DNA of 33,502 nt from Acidobacteriota bacterium (GTDB taxonomy: Bacteria > Acidobacteriota > Blastocatellia > UBA7656), in contig JACQDB010000120.1 of NCBI GenBank assembly GCA_016201275.1, positions 1 through 33,502 on the forward strand, given 5' to 3'. Of the stretch, positions 8,014 to 16,534 are shown in pieces. Both the position numbers and the translations under genes were made by a program. Positions within the stretch are counted from its first letter, which is position 1; each line of letters begins with the position of its first letter. The notes under the pieces were generated by a model. That model was not told where the DNA came from and did not search any database. It saw only the letters and a list, made by a program, of their open reading frames with translations.

Positions 8014-8096
8014 ATTCCCAGCGACTCAGACGGATGCAGCCGATCAGCGCCGATCAGCCGTCTTTATCGGCTCCATCCGCCGCATCCGCTGGGAAT
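8014..8096. repeat. Nested inverted repeat (cruciform-forming)
   Basis: Three nested complementary arm pairs are visible. ATTCCCAGCG at 8014-8023 pairs with 8087-8096. CGGATG at 8031-8036 pairs with 8074-8079. AGCCGAT at 8038-8044 pairs with 8066-8072. Together they make an 83-nt imperfect palindrome with short internal asymmetries. It could be a small mobile-element remnant or a structured RNA; nothing in the sequence decides. Confidence 0.65.
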
Positions 8097-8167
8097 TCAA
8101 ACCACGAATGCTTCACGATGCGCTTCCGTAAATTCACTTGGCAACCACTCAGCGACGCGAGCCATGA

Positions 8168-8220
8168 CCGTCTTGATTTTCCCTCTGCCCGTTCATTTTC
8201 AATCGCCCCAATCAAGACGG
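8168..8220 (-). terminator. Stem-loop downstream of the sulfatase gene
   Basis: A perfect 11-bp inverted repeat (CCGTCTTGATT at 8168-8178 with 8210-8220) has a 31-nt loop. It lies just past the stop codon of the minus-strand sulfatase gene. There is no T-run after the stem on the minus strand, so it may be an mRNA 3'-end structure rather than an intrinsic terminator. Confidence 0.4.
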
Positions 8221-8228
8221 CCTCTACC

Positions 8229-10250
8229 TCAACGCGACCAATTGACAGTGTGCAAGAAGGGTTCGGGATAGCCCGCCGCTTGGAGCTTTTGATTGAGCAG
8301 GCGCAACAGCGCAGGCAAGGCCGCCGCCGCCTTCGGATGCGCTTTGCCTTTGTCGTTCAAAACCGGTTGCCCGTTTTGCCAGCTCACCAGATTGATGCGT
8401 TCGCGTATGTCCGTCTCCATGTCGTACATCTCCCACTGGTCGCTTTCCTGTCCAGACGGGTCCCAGTACCGCGCCAGTCGCCACTCTGTTGTCCGCACGC
8501 ATTGCACATGGTTGGGCTGCGCGACGCTGCCGGGCGCTAAGGCTTTGGGCAGAAATTCGCGCTGCACACCAGGCGGCAACTGGTCGGCGTCGGTGTTGAT
8601 TAATTCGCGCAAGGCTTCGATGTTGTCGCAGAAATAGCGATAGCTGTCGTCGCCGTAATCATTGGAAAGCGGCGAGGTGATGTCGTCGTCGGTGACAAAC
8701 AGCACGGCTCGGCGCGACTCGCCATCGGGTTCGATGACCGGCAAACTGGCGGTCGGGTCTTTGAGCAGGGCGCTCAAATCCGCTCCCGGCAAATCAAAAA
8801 CTTTTTTGCCCAGCATAGTATTGGCGATCTGCTTGCGCGCCTCGGCGTCGTAGCCCGCCAGCCCAAGCAGCGTTGGCGCGATGTCTATGTGGCTGGTCAA
8901 CTCTGTGACGTGGCGCAGGGTTTCATCTTCATTGATTAAAGGCGAAGCGACGACGCAAGGCACATGGATAACTTCTTGATAAGCGCTGAACCACTTTTCA
9001 ATCATGCCGCCGTGCGCGCCGCCGTGTTCGCCGTGATCGGAAAGAAAAACGATTATCGTGTTGTCTCGCAGACCGCTGCTGTCGAGGCAGTCCATCAATC
9101 GCCGCAGTTGCAGATCAACCAGATAATAAAAATAGACATAGTAGCTGCCATAGACCTCGAACCATTGCCGCGCATCGGCGGAAGCGGTTTCCGGCAGCAG
9201 TTGAAACGGCAGCGGACAGGTGTCGCGTATGTTGTAGCCAAACGGAGCCATGTCTGGCCATTGCGATTTGAAGCCGAGGCCAACTTTGTAAGCCGATTCG
9301 TACTGAGCGCGTGGTTTGGTGTTGAACAAAACATCCAATTCGGCTTTGAGGTCGTCGGTGAAATTGAACAGATGCGAAGGCAGCCCATCGGGATTCAACT
9401 CGACCTGTTTGGTGCCGCCTTTGGGCGGATTGCTGCGCGCTCCTGGCTCCGGCACGGTCGGCGGCGTCAATTCTTCGGCAAGCGATTTGGGCTGCGTACC
9501 GTAAGGGCCACCACGCCAAGGGCGCGGCCAGCCGGTGATGTCATGCGGATTGACGAACGAGGCAACCGCCAACCACGGCGGCGGCTCTTCGTCAACAAAA
9601 TGTTTGCGCGCTACCGGATTGTTCGGATAGGCAAGATTCGAACCGCTACGCATCACTTCGTATTGACTGCCTAGCGCTTTGCGATCCAGAAACGTCGTGA
9701 CCAGATCGGTAAAACTGATGTCGCGGTAAATGCCCAGATTGCCCGGCCCGTTGCCTTGGCCTTCGGGCAAAGACAATTCCCATTCACCAAAACCCCAAGG
9801 CTGCAAACTGCCCACCGTAGGATTGGAGATGTGCCATTTGCCGAAGTAGTGCGTCGAGTAACCGGCGGCGCGGAACCAGTCGCCCAAGGTCGGCGTGCCG
9901 TTGGGCGCAAGCCAAGGATAGAGCGAATCGTTCGGGTCTTTAAAGATGCCGTCGGTTTGTGTGACGCCGGTGCGACTGGCGTACTGTCCAGTGTAGATTG
10001 AAGCGCGGCTCGGCACACAGGCCGCCGAAGCTATGGTGTGATGGTGCAGCGCCACGGCGTTGCGGCGCAGCGCCATCAAGCCGGGAAAATATTTGACGAA
10101 GGCATTGCCTGCGAGTTCTTCATCGGGCGCAAAGCCGACGATTTTGGCAATCTCCTGAATGACGCCATCGCCGCCGTGCGGAGCATTGTTCGGGGCGCGC
10201 ATCTCGTCAACGGTAATCAACAGAATGTTGGGGTGTTTGGTTTTCGTCAT
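8229..10250 (-). CDS. Cys-type sulfatase, apparently cytoplasmic
   Basis: A 673-aa alkaline-phosphatase-superfamily hydrolase. The sulfatase signature CVPSR lies at 78-82, followed by ASIYTGQY. Cys78 would be converted to formylglycine. The N-terminal metal site starts with ILLITVDEMR (Asp15), and the second with FLSDHGEHGG. The FGKWHI and GKKVF-type elements match arylsulfatase/choline-sulfatase-like enzymes. The start at 10250 is set by AAGGAG 8 nt upstream; longer versions lack a ribosome-binding site. In this form there is no signal peptide, so the enzyme may be cytosolic or exported by another route. The substrate is unknown. No formylglycine-generating enzyme or transporter is adjacent. 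Confidence 0.9.
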   Translation of the reverse strand: MTKTKHPNILLITVDEMRAPNNAPHGGDGVIQEIAKIVGFAPDEELAGNAFVKYFPGLMALRRNAVALHHHTIASAACVPSRASIYTGQYASRTGVTQTDGIFKDPNDSLYPWLAPNGTPTLGDWFRAAGYSTHYFGKWHISNPTVGSLQPWGFGEWELSLPEGQGNGPGNLGIYRDISFTDLVTTFLDRKALGSQYEVMRSGSNLAYPNNPVARKHFVDEEPPPWLAVASFVNPHDITGWPRPWRGGPYGTQPKSLAEELTPPTVPEPGARSNPPKGGTKQVELNPDGLPSHLFNFTDDLKAELDVLFNTKPRAQYESAYKVGLGFKSQWPDMAPFGYNIRDTCPLPFQLLPETASADARQWFEVYGSYYVYFYYLVDLQLRRLMDCLDSSGLRDNTIIVFLSDHGEHGGAHGGMIEKWFSAYQEVIHVPCVVASPLINEDETLRHVTELTSHIDIAPTLLGLAGYDAEARKQIANTMLGKKVFDLPGADLSALLKDPTASLPVIEPDGESRRAVLFVTDDDITSPLSNDYGDDSYRYFCDNIEALRELINTDADQLPPGVQREFLPKALAPGSVAQPNHVQCVRTTEWRLARYWDPSGQESDQWEMYDMETDIRERINLVSWQNGQPVLNDKGKAHPKAAAALPALLRLLNQKLQAAGYPEPFLHTVNWSR

Positions 10251-10487
10251 GATGAATCTCCTTTTGCTGTGGAAAAAAAGTTTTGGTTGCAGGGCGACCG
10301 TAAGACCTTTTGTGAATGGTAAGAAAAAAGTTTTCGGCATACGCGATTGAGTTCAACTGGAAAACATTTTCTTACAACCTAATCGGTCCCTTTTCGGGTC
10401 GCCGCACGAAATTTAGGTTCGAGGCCAAAGCCGCCTGGCTGGCCGTTGGTTCCGGCGTTCGTGAAATCACACGCGAGGCGGACGACG

Positions 10488-10742
10488 TTACGACGGCAAC
10501 GAATTGATGCAGACCAGCAGTTGACCGTCTTCGGTTTCGACAAAGTGAATCTGACTGCTTTCGACCCAGCGATAAACGGCACGGGCGCTGACCTGGGCAA
10601 GCGCGGCGGCTTCATCAATGGTAATCATCGTCAACTGATCGTTGCAATCGGCACAACGCCCTTGCGCTTGATGCTGCGCTCGTCGGATTATCCACTCTTC
10701 ATGAATTTCAATGGTAATCTCGGTGATCTTGCGTGATTTCAT
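10488..10742 (-). CDS. Small HTH (excisionase/MerR-like) protein with a CxxC motif
   Basis: An 84-aa protein. Residues about 40-66 (MITIDEAAALAQVSARAVYRWVESS) read as a helix-turn-helix of the excisionase/HTH_17 type, followed by a short wing-like segment, IHFVETEDGQLLVC. An upstream CADC pair (Cys30, Cys33) could bind metal together with Cys78. It starts ATGAAATCACGC with no obvious Shine-Dalgarno. It is transcribed divergently from the winged-helix regulator at 10976 and in the same direction as the sulfatase 237 nt downstream. A DNA-binding role is inferred; targets are unknown. Confidence 0.7.
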   Translation of the reverse strand: MKSRKITEITIEIHEEWIIRRAQHQAQGRCADCNDQLTMITIDEAAALAQVSARAVYRWVESSQIHFVETEDGQLLVCINSLPS

Positions 10743-10893
10743 TTTTTTACCGGTACTGCCTAATGATTCAGCTTTCGAGTTGCTGCAAGCTGAAACCGAG
10801 TGTTACATTTCCGCTTGTTCTGATTGACTTCTGATTCGGAAATCAACCTTGTGCGATACTACCCGATGCACCGCTCTTTTGTACTTTAGAACC

Positions 10894-10976
10894 GGTAAAG
10901 AAAAGGTTAAGAAGCGGTAAAGCAGGTTATACGCACACCAGCAACGGATCAAGTTTACGCCTTGGTAAAGGGGTTA
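10894..10976 (+). promoter_or_regulatory. Three repeated half-site pairs upstream of the winged-helix regulator
   Basis: The pair GGTAAAG...GGTTA occurs three times: 10894-10909, 10916-10929 and 10964-10976. Half-sites within a pair start 11, 9 and 8 nt apart. The first two pairs start 22 nt apart, about two helical turns. The last pair runs into the ATG of the regulator gene. OmpR/PhoB-type winged-helix proteins bind direct half-sites about 10-11 bp apart, so this may be an autoregulatory operator. Confidence 0.5.
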
Positions 10977-12949
10977 TGAGCAAGCCGCCTGATGATTTAT
11001 TTGTGTTTGGTGATTTTCACCTGAAGGCTAACGAGCGTCTGCTGCAAAGGCGCGGCGTAGATGTGCCATTGCCGCCCAAGGTCTTCGACCTGTTGCTGGT
11101 GCTGGTGCAAAATCACGGGCGCGTGGTGGATAAAGAACAACTCATGAACGAGGTCTGGCCGGATACCTTTGTCGAAGAGAACAACCTGAAGGTCTATATT
11201 TCAACGCTGAGAAAAGTTCTGGGCGAAAGCACGGAGGGACAAAAGTACATAGAGACCTTGCCCAAACGCGGCTATCGCTTTGCCGCAGACCTCACGCGCC
11301 TGGCCGCCGAAGACACCGAACTGCACGGCATCAAACACACCGTCGCCAAAATCAGGATTGAAGAACAGGAAGAGACCAGCGAGCCACAGCCCGACCACGC
11401 TACCCAAGTCGCTGTCGTCACCGTCCCCGTCAAGCGCCTCGCCACGCGCCGCAAACTTCTCGTCGCGGTTGCGGCCTTGTTCATCCTCGCTGTCGGAGTG
11501 AGTCTCTGGCTGATGGTGCGCGCCAAGTCCACCACGCCGCCGCCGGCTCTGCGTTCAATCGCCGTGTTGCCGTTCAAGCCGTTAAGCGCCGAAGCCAAAG
11601 ATGAATATCTGGGGCCGAGTCTGGCCGATGCGCTTATCACACGCTTGAGCAGTTTGCGACAAATCGCCGTGCGGCCTTCAAGCGCGACCTTGAAATATGA
11701 GCAGCCGGAGCAGAACCCTCGGCTCATCGGTCAGCAATTACAGGTGGATGCGTTGTTGATGGGCGGCGTGCAAAAATCGGGCGAACATCTGCGCCTTACC
11801 TTGCAACTGGTGCGCGTTGCCGACGGCACGACGTTGTGGGCGAACACCTTCGACGAGTCTTTACGCGATCTCTTCAAAGTTCAGGATTCGATTTCCGAGC
11901 AGGTGACACGAGCGTTGGCGTTGGTGTTGACGGGCGACGAAAAACCGCTAGTGGTCAGACATCAAACCGAAAATGCTGAGGCTTATCAATTGCTCCTCAA
12001 AGGCCGCTACTTTTTTACGCGACGCACCGAAGAAGGTTTGAAAACCGCTCTGGACTATTTTCAACAAGCGATAGATAAAGACCCAAACTATGCGCTCGCT
12101 TATGCCGAGCTTGCTGAAGCTTTTCTGGTGTTGTCCACCCCGGAAGGCGTCGAGTCCATGCCCTTGAGCGAGGGCTTTCCAAAAGCCGAAGCAGCGGCGA
12201 CGCGGGCGCTGGAACTCGACGACACGGTGCCGGAAGCGCACGTTGCGATGGCGCTGGTGATGCTCTTGCATCCGACGCGCTTCGGAGCCGAACGCGAATT
12301 CAAACGCGCTTTGGAGTTGAACCCCGACGATTCGGCGGCGCGCAACTATTATGCGAATTACCTGATGGTGGTCGGGCGCACGGAAGAGGCCAAAGAGCAA
12401 TTCCGCACGGCGCTGGAACTGGATCCGTCATCGTTGATTATCAATTGTAACTGGGGATTGATTCTCTATCGCGCCGGTCTTTATGAACAGGCCATCGAAC
12501 AGTTGCAGAAGACCATAGCAATGGATGCGACCTTCTTTCGCGCTCATTGGGTATTGGGTCAGGTCTATGAGCAGAAGCTAATGTTTGAAGCCGCGATAGC
12601 CGAATTTCAACAGGCCTTGGCGTTGACCGACAATCAGGCGCAAGCCTTGGCGGCGCTCTCTCATGCGTATGCGGCGGCACAGCAGATGAAGCCGGCGCGG
12701 CAAGCCTTGCTGGAGTTGCAGGCGTTATCAGCCAGACATTATGTGTCGCCGTATCAATTCGCCATCGCCTACGCCGGGTTGGGCGAAACCAATCAGGCGT
12801 TTGCGGCATTGGAACAAGGACTGCAAGCTCGCCAGATTCGCATTGCCCTGGTGCGTAACGACCCGCGCTTTGACCAACTGCGCGGTGCTCCGCGTTACCG
12901 GGATTTGTACCAGCGCTTTCCACCCGTCACGCCGCAACCCGCTCGTTAG
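10976..12949 (+). CDS. CadC-like winged-helix, membrane-anchored TPR regulator
   Basis: A 657-aa one-component regulator. Residues about 8-105 are an OmpR/PhoB-type winged helix (PPKVFDLLLVLVQNHGRVV, then YISTLRKVLGE and TLPKRGYRF). Residues about 160-181 form a single transmembrane helix (LLVAVAALFILAVGVSLWLM). Residues about 191-315 resemble the TolB/FlgO-type N-terminal module (SIAVLPFKPLS, VDALLMGGVQ, GTTLWANTFDE). About 335-640 is a series of TPR repeats. DNA binding would be cytoplasmic and the TPR sensor periplasmic, as in CadC. The ATG at 10976 follows AAAGGGG. This architecture is very common in Acidobacteriota. The divergent small HTH gene and the sulfatase are possible targets by position only. 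Confidence 0.92.
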   Translation: MSKPPDDLFVFGDFHLKANERLLQRRGVDVPLPPKVFDLLLVLVQNHGRVVDKEQLMNEVWPDTFVEENNLKVYISTLRKVLGESTEGQKYIETLPKRGYRFAADLTRLAAEDTELHGIKHTVAKIRIEEQEETSEPQPDHATQVAVVTVPVKRLATRRKLLVAVAALFILAVGVSLWLMVRAKSTTPPPALRSIAVLPFKPLSAEAKDEYLGPSLADALITRLSSLRQIAVRPSSATLKYEQPEQNPRLIGQQLQVDALLMGGVQKSGEHLRLTLQLVRVADGTTLWANTFDESLRDLFKVQDSISEQVTRALALVLTGDEKPLVVRHQTENAEAYQLLLKGRYFFTRRTEEGLKTALDYFQQAIDKDPNYALAYAELAEAFLVLSTPEGVESMPLSEGFPKAEAAATRALELDDTVPEAHVAMALVMLLHPTRFGAEREFKRALELNPDDSAARNYYANYLMVVGRTEEAKEQFRTALELDPSSLIINCNWGLILYRAGLYEQAIEQLQKTIAMDATFFRAHWVLGQVYEQKLMFEAAIAEFQQALALTDNQAQALAALSHAYAAAQQMKPARQALLELQALSARHYVSPYQFAIAYAGLGETNQAFAALEQGLQARQIRIALVRNDPRFDQLRGAPRYRDLYQRFPPVTPQPAR

Positions 12950-13195
12950 AAAGCTGAAAAAATACCTCGTGATGAGGTGATTGCAGGTGCATCAATTTGG
13001 AATCCGCGCCGCGCCAATCGCTGCGTTGTTGTCAACCTAACGCTTCATTCTGCGCCCACAACTTTTTCAGCAGACTTGGCCTGGTAGCCAATAGCCTTGC
13101 GCCGGTCAATTGCTATGCGGTATTTTACCAAGTTGGCCGAGGGGCTGAAACCTTAACCTACGGATAGACACTTTTACGAAGGGAATCAATTTTTT

Positions 13196-13753
13196 ATGAA
13201 TGCAAATGATATACGACGCGGGATGTTAATCATGTACAACAACACGCCGCACCGCGTGCTGGATTTTCAACATCGCACGCCGGGCAATCTGCGCGCTTTT
13301 GTGCAGGCCAAACTCCGCAACATTAAAACCGGCTCGTCAACCGAAGTTCGCTTCAGCTCTACGGAAAACATCGAACGCGCCATCCTCGAAGAAGTCGAGA
13401 TGGAATATCTCTACTCCGATGGCGATCAGTTCCACTTCATGAACACCGAGACTTACGAACAGACCGCTCTCGACCGGGAAACTTTGGGCGACGCGATGAG
13501 TTATTTGGTCGAAGGCGCAAAAATCAAAGTCGAGTTTTTTGAAGGCGCGCCGATGGGCGTTGAACTTCCCGCCTCTGTGGAATTGACGGTCGTCGAAACC
13601 TCGCCGGAATTGAAAGGCGCTACCGCTTCCAACAGTCCCAAACCGGCGAAACTCAACACCGGCGTCACCGTGCAGGTTCCGCCCTTCATCAAAGAAGGCG
13701 ACCGCATTCGCGTTGACCCAACCAAGGGCGTCTATCTCGAACGCGCCAAATAA
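13196..13753 (+). CDS. efp: Elongation factor P
   Basis: A 185-aa translation factor with the three OB-like domains of EF-P. It relieves ribosome stalling at polyproline stretches. Landmarks are [23 protein letters not shown] at the start, the tip loop TPGNLRAF at 28-35, [17 protein letters not shown], and the C-terminal [15 protein letters not shown]. The residue that is Lys34 in E. coli EF-P (lysylated) or Arg32 in Pseudomonas-type EF-P (rhamnosylated) is Asn31 here, so neither known modification can occur. An AAGGGA stretch precedes the ATG at a somewhat long distance (about 12 nt). A terminator-like hairpin follows at 13769. Confidence 0.95.
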   Translation: MNANDIRRGMLIMYNNTPHRVLDFQHRTPGNLRAFVQAKLRNIKTGSSTEVRFSSTENIERAILEEVEMEYLYSDGDQFHFMNTETYEQTALDRETLGDAMSYLVEGAKIKVEFFEGAPMGVELPASVELTVVETSPELKGATASNSPKPAKLNTGVTVQVPPFIKEGDRIRVDPTKGVYLERAK

Positions 13754-13768
13754 TCGGCAAGGTGTAGA

Positions 13769-13803
13769 GGCGGGTTCCAGAGCCACCAACCCCGCCGCTT
13801 TTT
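13769..13803 (+). terminator. Likely intrinsic terminator of efp
   Basis: GGCGGGTT at 13769-13776 pairs with AACCCCGCC at 13788-13796 (one bulged C) around an 11-nt loop, and is followed by GCTTTTTCT. It lies 15 nt after the efp stop codon. Confidence 0.7.
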
Positions 13804-13912
13804 CTCCGCCGCTGATTGGCCAAAAAATCAGCCGCGCAATTTTCTCGAAGACGCGAAACTGGCTCTGGTAGCCGGTTTCGCGTCTTTCATCAACCGCCGC
13901 ACTCATCGAGCC

Positions 13913-15412
13913 ATGTACTTCCTTTACAGCTTCGCTCTTGCTATTTTGTTCGCGCTGCTGCTGCCCTATTTTCTCTTTCAAGGCTGCAAACACGGCAAGT
14001 ATTTCGGCTCGTTCAAAGAGCGCCTCGGTCATTTGCCTGACGCCATCCTGGATTCATCCAAACCGACCTTGTGGGTGCATACGGTTTCGGTTGGCGAGTT
14101 CAATGCGGCGCGCCCTTTGCTCGCGCAACTCAAAAACCAGTTTGCCCAGTATCGTCTGGTGGTTTCGACGACGACGATGACCGGGCAAAGTTTGGCGCGT
14201 GCCGCTTGTCCGCAACCTCTCGACGCGGTTTTTTATTTTCCCTTCGATTGGAATTTTTCAGTGCGCCGCGCTCTCGATAAAATTCAACCGGCGGCAGTCA
14301 TTATTTTAGAGACCGAGTTGTGGCCGAACTTTTTGCGCGAATGCCGCAAGCGCCGCATTAAAACCCTCGTCGTCAACGGCAGAATTTCGCCGCGTTCATT
14401 TGCCCGTTACTCGCAAGTTCGCAACTTTATCCGGCGCGTCTTGAATGACGTAACGCTTTTGGTCATGCAATCGCCGGACGATGCCGAACGGGCGCAGGCG
14501 CTCGGCGCACCAGCGTCACGCCTGCAAGTGTGCGGCAATCTGAAATACGATGTCTCGATACCCAGTCTGGCGTCTGGCGTCCGGCGTCCGGCGTCCGCTG
14601 CCGCAAGTGCAGAACTCACGGGGCAACCGGCAAAGCGCGACGCAAACGGCGCAGAGTTAGATGCGAGGTTCAACTTGTCGGCGTCAAAACATCTGCTTGT
14701 AGCGGGCAGCACCGCTTCCGGTGAAGAAGAAATTCTGCTCCAAGCGTTGCGTGAAATTCATAAGCAGGACGGCCTCGAAGACACGCGCTTGTTGATTGCG
14801 CCGCGTCGCCCCGAACGCTTTAACGAAGTGGCAAAATTGATAGCCGATAACCGCTTCACGCTGGCACGGCGTTCTGAACATCGGCGCGACAAGGTGAATC
14901 ATCACGCCGGGCCGCTGGAATCGCGTGATGAAAAAACATCGCCGGAATCGCGTGATGAAAAAACATCGCCGGAATCGCGTGATAAGTTGGTGACGAATGT
15001 CGCTGCACAAACAGCCGAGGTGATTTTGCTCGACAGCATAGGCGAGCTTGCGGCGGTCTATGAATTTGCGGCGGTGGTTTTCGTAGGCGGCAGTCTGGTT
15101 GCCGTTGGCGGCCATAACATCATCGAACCGGCGGCCTTTGCCAAACCCATCGTGGTTGGCGCGCACACCGAAAATTTTCGCCAGATCATCGGTGATTTCG
15201 CGCACGCCGAGGCCGTTGTGCAGATCAACACGACAGCGGAAAATCTTACCGGTGAATTGACTCGCGCCTTGATTCGCCTGTTGTCCGACACCGAGGCGGC
15301 GCAGGCGATGGGCGAACGCGCCGCGAAATTATTGCTTGAAAATCGCGGCGCTACGGACTGCGCGCTGGCGGCGATTCGTGATGTCTTGAATGAAGCGGAC
15401 CGCAAACCATGA
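13913..15412 (+). CDS. waaA: 3-deoxy-D-manno-octulosonic acid (Kdo) transferase
   Basis: A 499-aa GT-B glycosyltransferase that adds Kdo to lipid IVA at the inner membrane. Residues 5-23 form the N-terminal membrane anchor. HTVSVGEFNAARP holds the proposed catalytic base Glu62. ILETELWPN and later VGGSLVAVGGHNIIEPA are family hallmarks, the latter in the CMP-Kdo site. At about 70 residues above the usual length, it carries two low-complexity insertions. One is around residues 215-255, built partly from a 7-nt DNA repeat. The other is at about 336-357, built from ESRDEKTSP repeats. Both fall between conserved blocks. The start is the ATG at 13913; the ribosome-binding site is weak. Its stop overlaps the lpxK start (ATGA), so the two are translationally coupled. 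Confidence 0.93.
   Translation: MYFLYSFALAILFALLLPYFLFQGCKHGKYFGSFKERLGHLPDAILDSSKPTLWVHTVSVGEFNAARPLLAQLKNQFAQYRLVVSTTTMTGQSLARAACPQPLDAVFYFPFDWNFSVRRALDKIQPAAVIILETELWPNFLRECRKRRIKTLVVNGRISPRSFARYSQVRNFIRRVLNDVTLLVMQSPDDAERAQALGAPASRLQVCGNLKYDVSIPSLASGVRRPASAAASAELTGQPAKRDANGAELDARFNLSASKHLLVAGSTASGEEEILLQALREIHKQDGLEDTRLLIAPRRPERFNEVAKLIADNRFTLARRSEHRRDKVNHHAGPLESRDEKTSPESRDEKTSPESRDKLVTNVAAQTAEVILLDSIGELAAVYEFAAVVFVGGSLVAVGGHNIIEPAAFAKPIVVGAHTENFRQIIGDFAHAEAVVQINTTAENLTGELTRALIRLLSDTEAAQAMGERAAKLLLENRGATDCALAAIRDVLNEADRKP
14566..14600 (+). repeat. 7-nt tandem repeat inside waaA
   Basis: Two TCTGGCG units and two TCCGGCG units stand in tandem, followed by a diverged fifth (TCCGCTG). Because 7 is not a multiple of 3, gain or loss of one unit would shift the waaA reading frame. 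Confidence 0.85.
14918..14983 (+). repeat. 27-nt in-frame tandem repeat inside waaA
   Basis: Two identical 27-nt units (14918-14944 and 14945-14971), each encoding ESRDEKTSP, are followed by a 12-nt partial third copy (14972-14983). The array lies in a charged loop of the C-terminal Rossmann domain. Confidence 0.95.
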
Positions 15413-16503
15413 TGGCGAAGAACGAAAAATGGAAACGCGCTTTGCTGTGGTTGCCAGCTAAACTTTATGAGCTGGCGGTGCGTTTGCGCGTCGTCGCTTA
15501 TGAAACGGATTATTTGAAAGCCAAACGGCTGGATGCTTTTGTTATCAGCGTCGGCAATCTGACGTTGGGTGGCACTGGCAAAACGCCCATCGTCAACTAC
15601 ATTGCGCGCTACTTGAAACGCGAAGACCGTGCGGCGGCGATTCTCACGCGCGGTTACGGGCGCGCCTCGAAAGGTCGCCGCGTGTTGAATTGGCCGGATA
15701 AAAAAGCGGCAGGCGAGGCGAGAAAGCATCCGCCAGAAGCGCGCTATCAGGAGTTTGGCGACGAGCCGTTGATGCTGGCTCGCGCTTTGCCCGACGTGCC
15801 GATAGTGATTGATCGCAATCGTTATGAAAGCGGTTTGTTCGCGCAGCAGGAATTTCATACCGAGGTGATGATTCTGGATGACGGCTATCAGCACTTGGCG
15901 CTTGAACGCGATTTGAATATCTTGCTGCTCGATGCGACCGACCCTTTCGGGGCTTTCGAGATGGTGCCGTTTGGGCGTTTGCGCGAACCGCTGTACGGCT
16001 TGAAACGCGCCGACGTAGTGATTATCACACGCGCCGATAAACCCTTCGATCAGGCGCAGACGGTCGCTATTATCAAGCTGTTTTGCGGCGCTCAAATTCC
16101 TATTCTCTATTTTTATTCGACCATCACCACATTGCGTTTATTGACCACCAACGAAGTGTACGCAGCGAGCGAGTTTGTCGGCTGGAATGTCGTCGTGATG
16201 TGCGGCATAGGCAATCCGCAAGCCTTTTCCGAAGACCTCTTGGGCGTCGGCATCAACATTGCGGCGGAGCATTTTTTCCAAGACCACCATCCCTACACGC
16301 AGGCCGATATGGACAGCGCCGTGCAGTTGACCGCCGAGCTTGGAGCCGATGCCATCATCACCACGGAAAAAGATGCGACGCGCCTCGCCGGACTTTTGCA
16401 CGGCGACATCCCGATTTACGCGGCGCAACTGGAAATCGCAAGCGATGATGAAGTGCGCTTCAAAAGCCTGCTGCTCAGAGCCTTGCTGCGAAAGCAGAAG
16501 TAG
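15409..16503 (+). CDS. lpxK: Tetraacyldisaccharide 4'-kinase LpxK
   Basis: A 364-aa lipid A 4'-kinase that phosphorylates the tetraacyldisaccharide precursor to lipid IVA. The P-loop is GGTGKTP at 54-60 in the family context ISVGNLTLGGTGKTP. ILTRGYGR, then DDGYQHLALERDLNI from Asp157, and later TTEKDATRL are typical LpxK motifs. The N-terminus is amphipathic rather than a clear membrane helix. The ATG at 15409 overlaps the waaA stop; an adjacent ATG at 15412 is an alternative. LpxK makes the acceptor for WaaA, so the two-gene operon is functionally coherent. It ends at the strong terminator at 16535. Confidence 0.95.
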   Translation: MMAKNEKWKRALLWLPAKLYELAVRLRVVAYETDYLKAKRLDAFVISVGNLTLGGTGKTPIVNYIARYLKREDRAAAILTRGYGRASKGRRVLNWPDKKAAGEARKHPPEARYQEFGDEPLMLARALPDVPIVIDRNRYESGLFAQQEFHTEVMILDDGYQHLALERDLNILLLDATDPFGAFEMVPFGRLREPLYGLKRADVVIITRADKPFDQAQTVAIIKLFCGAQIPILYFYSTITTLRLLTTNEVYAASEFVGWNVVVMCGIGNPQAFSEDLLGVGINIAAEHFFQDHHPYTQADMDSAVQLTAELGADAIITTEKDATRLAGLLHGDIPIYAAQLEIASDDEVRFKSLLLRALLRKQK

Positions 16504-16534
16504 GGGAAGCGGCAAGAAATAGCATCTCGTTGAG

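Larger units (their letters stand above)
7761..8228. other. Non-coding stretch with two strong inverted repeats
   Basis: No convincing gene is found in these 468 nt. A plus-strand reading frame at 7986-8540 runs into the sulfatase gene on the other strand and has a low-complexity, unlikely composition. The left part is the presumed leader of the small gene at 7521. The right part holds two folded regions, described separately at 8014-8096 and 8168-8220. Confidence 0.6.

Noticed and set aside
7986-8540. Plus-strand frame of 184 codons
   Set aside because: It overlaps the sulfatase C-terminus on the other strand, has no ribosome-binding site and reads as Arg/Pro-rich low-complexity sequence. 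Its first part is the inverted-repeat region.
13337-14032. Minus-strand 231-codon frame covering efp and the start of waaA
   Set aside because: It is Phe-rich antisense sequence to two well-identified genes.
15058-16095. Minus-strand 345-codon frame over waaA/lpxK
   Set aside because: It lies antisense to two clear LPS genes with overlapping stop and start, and contains no domain that I recognise.
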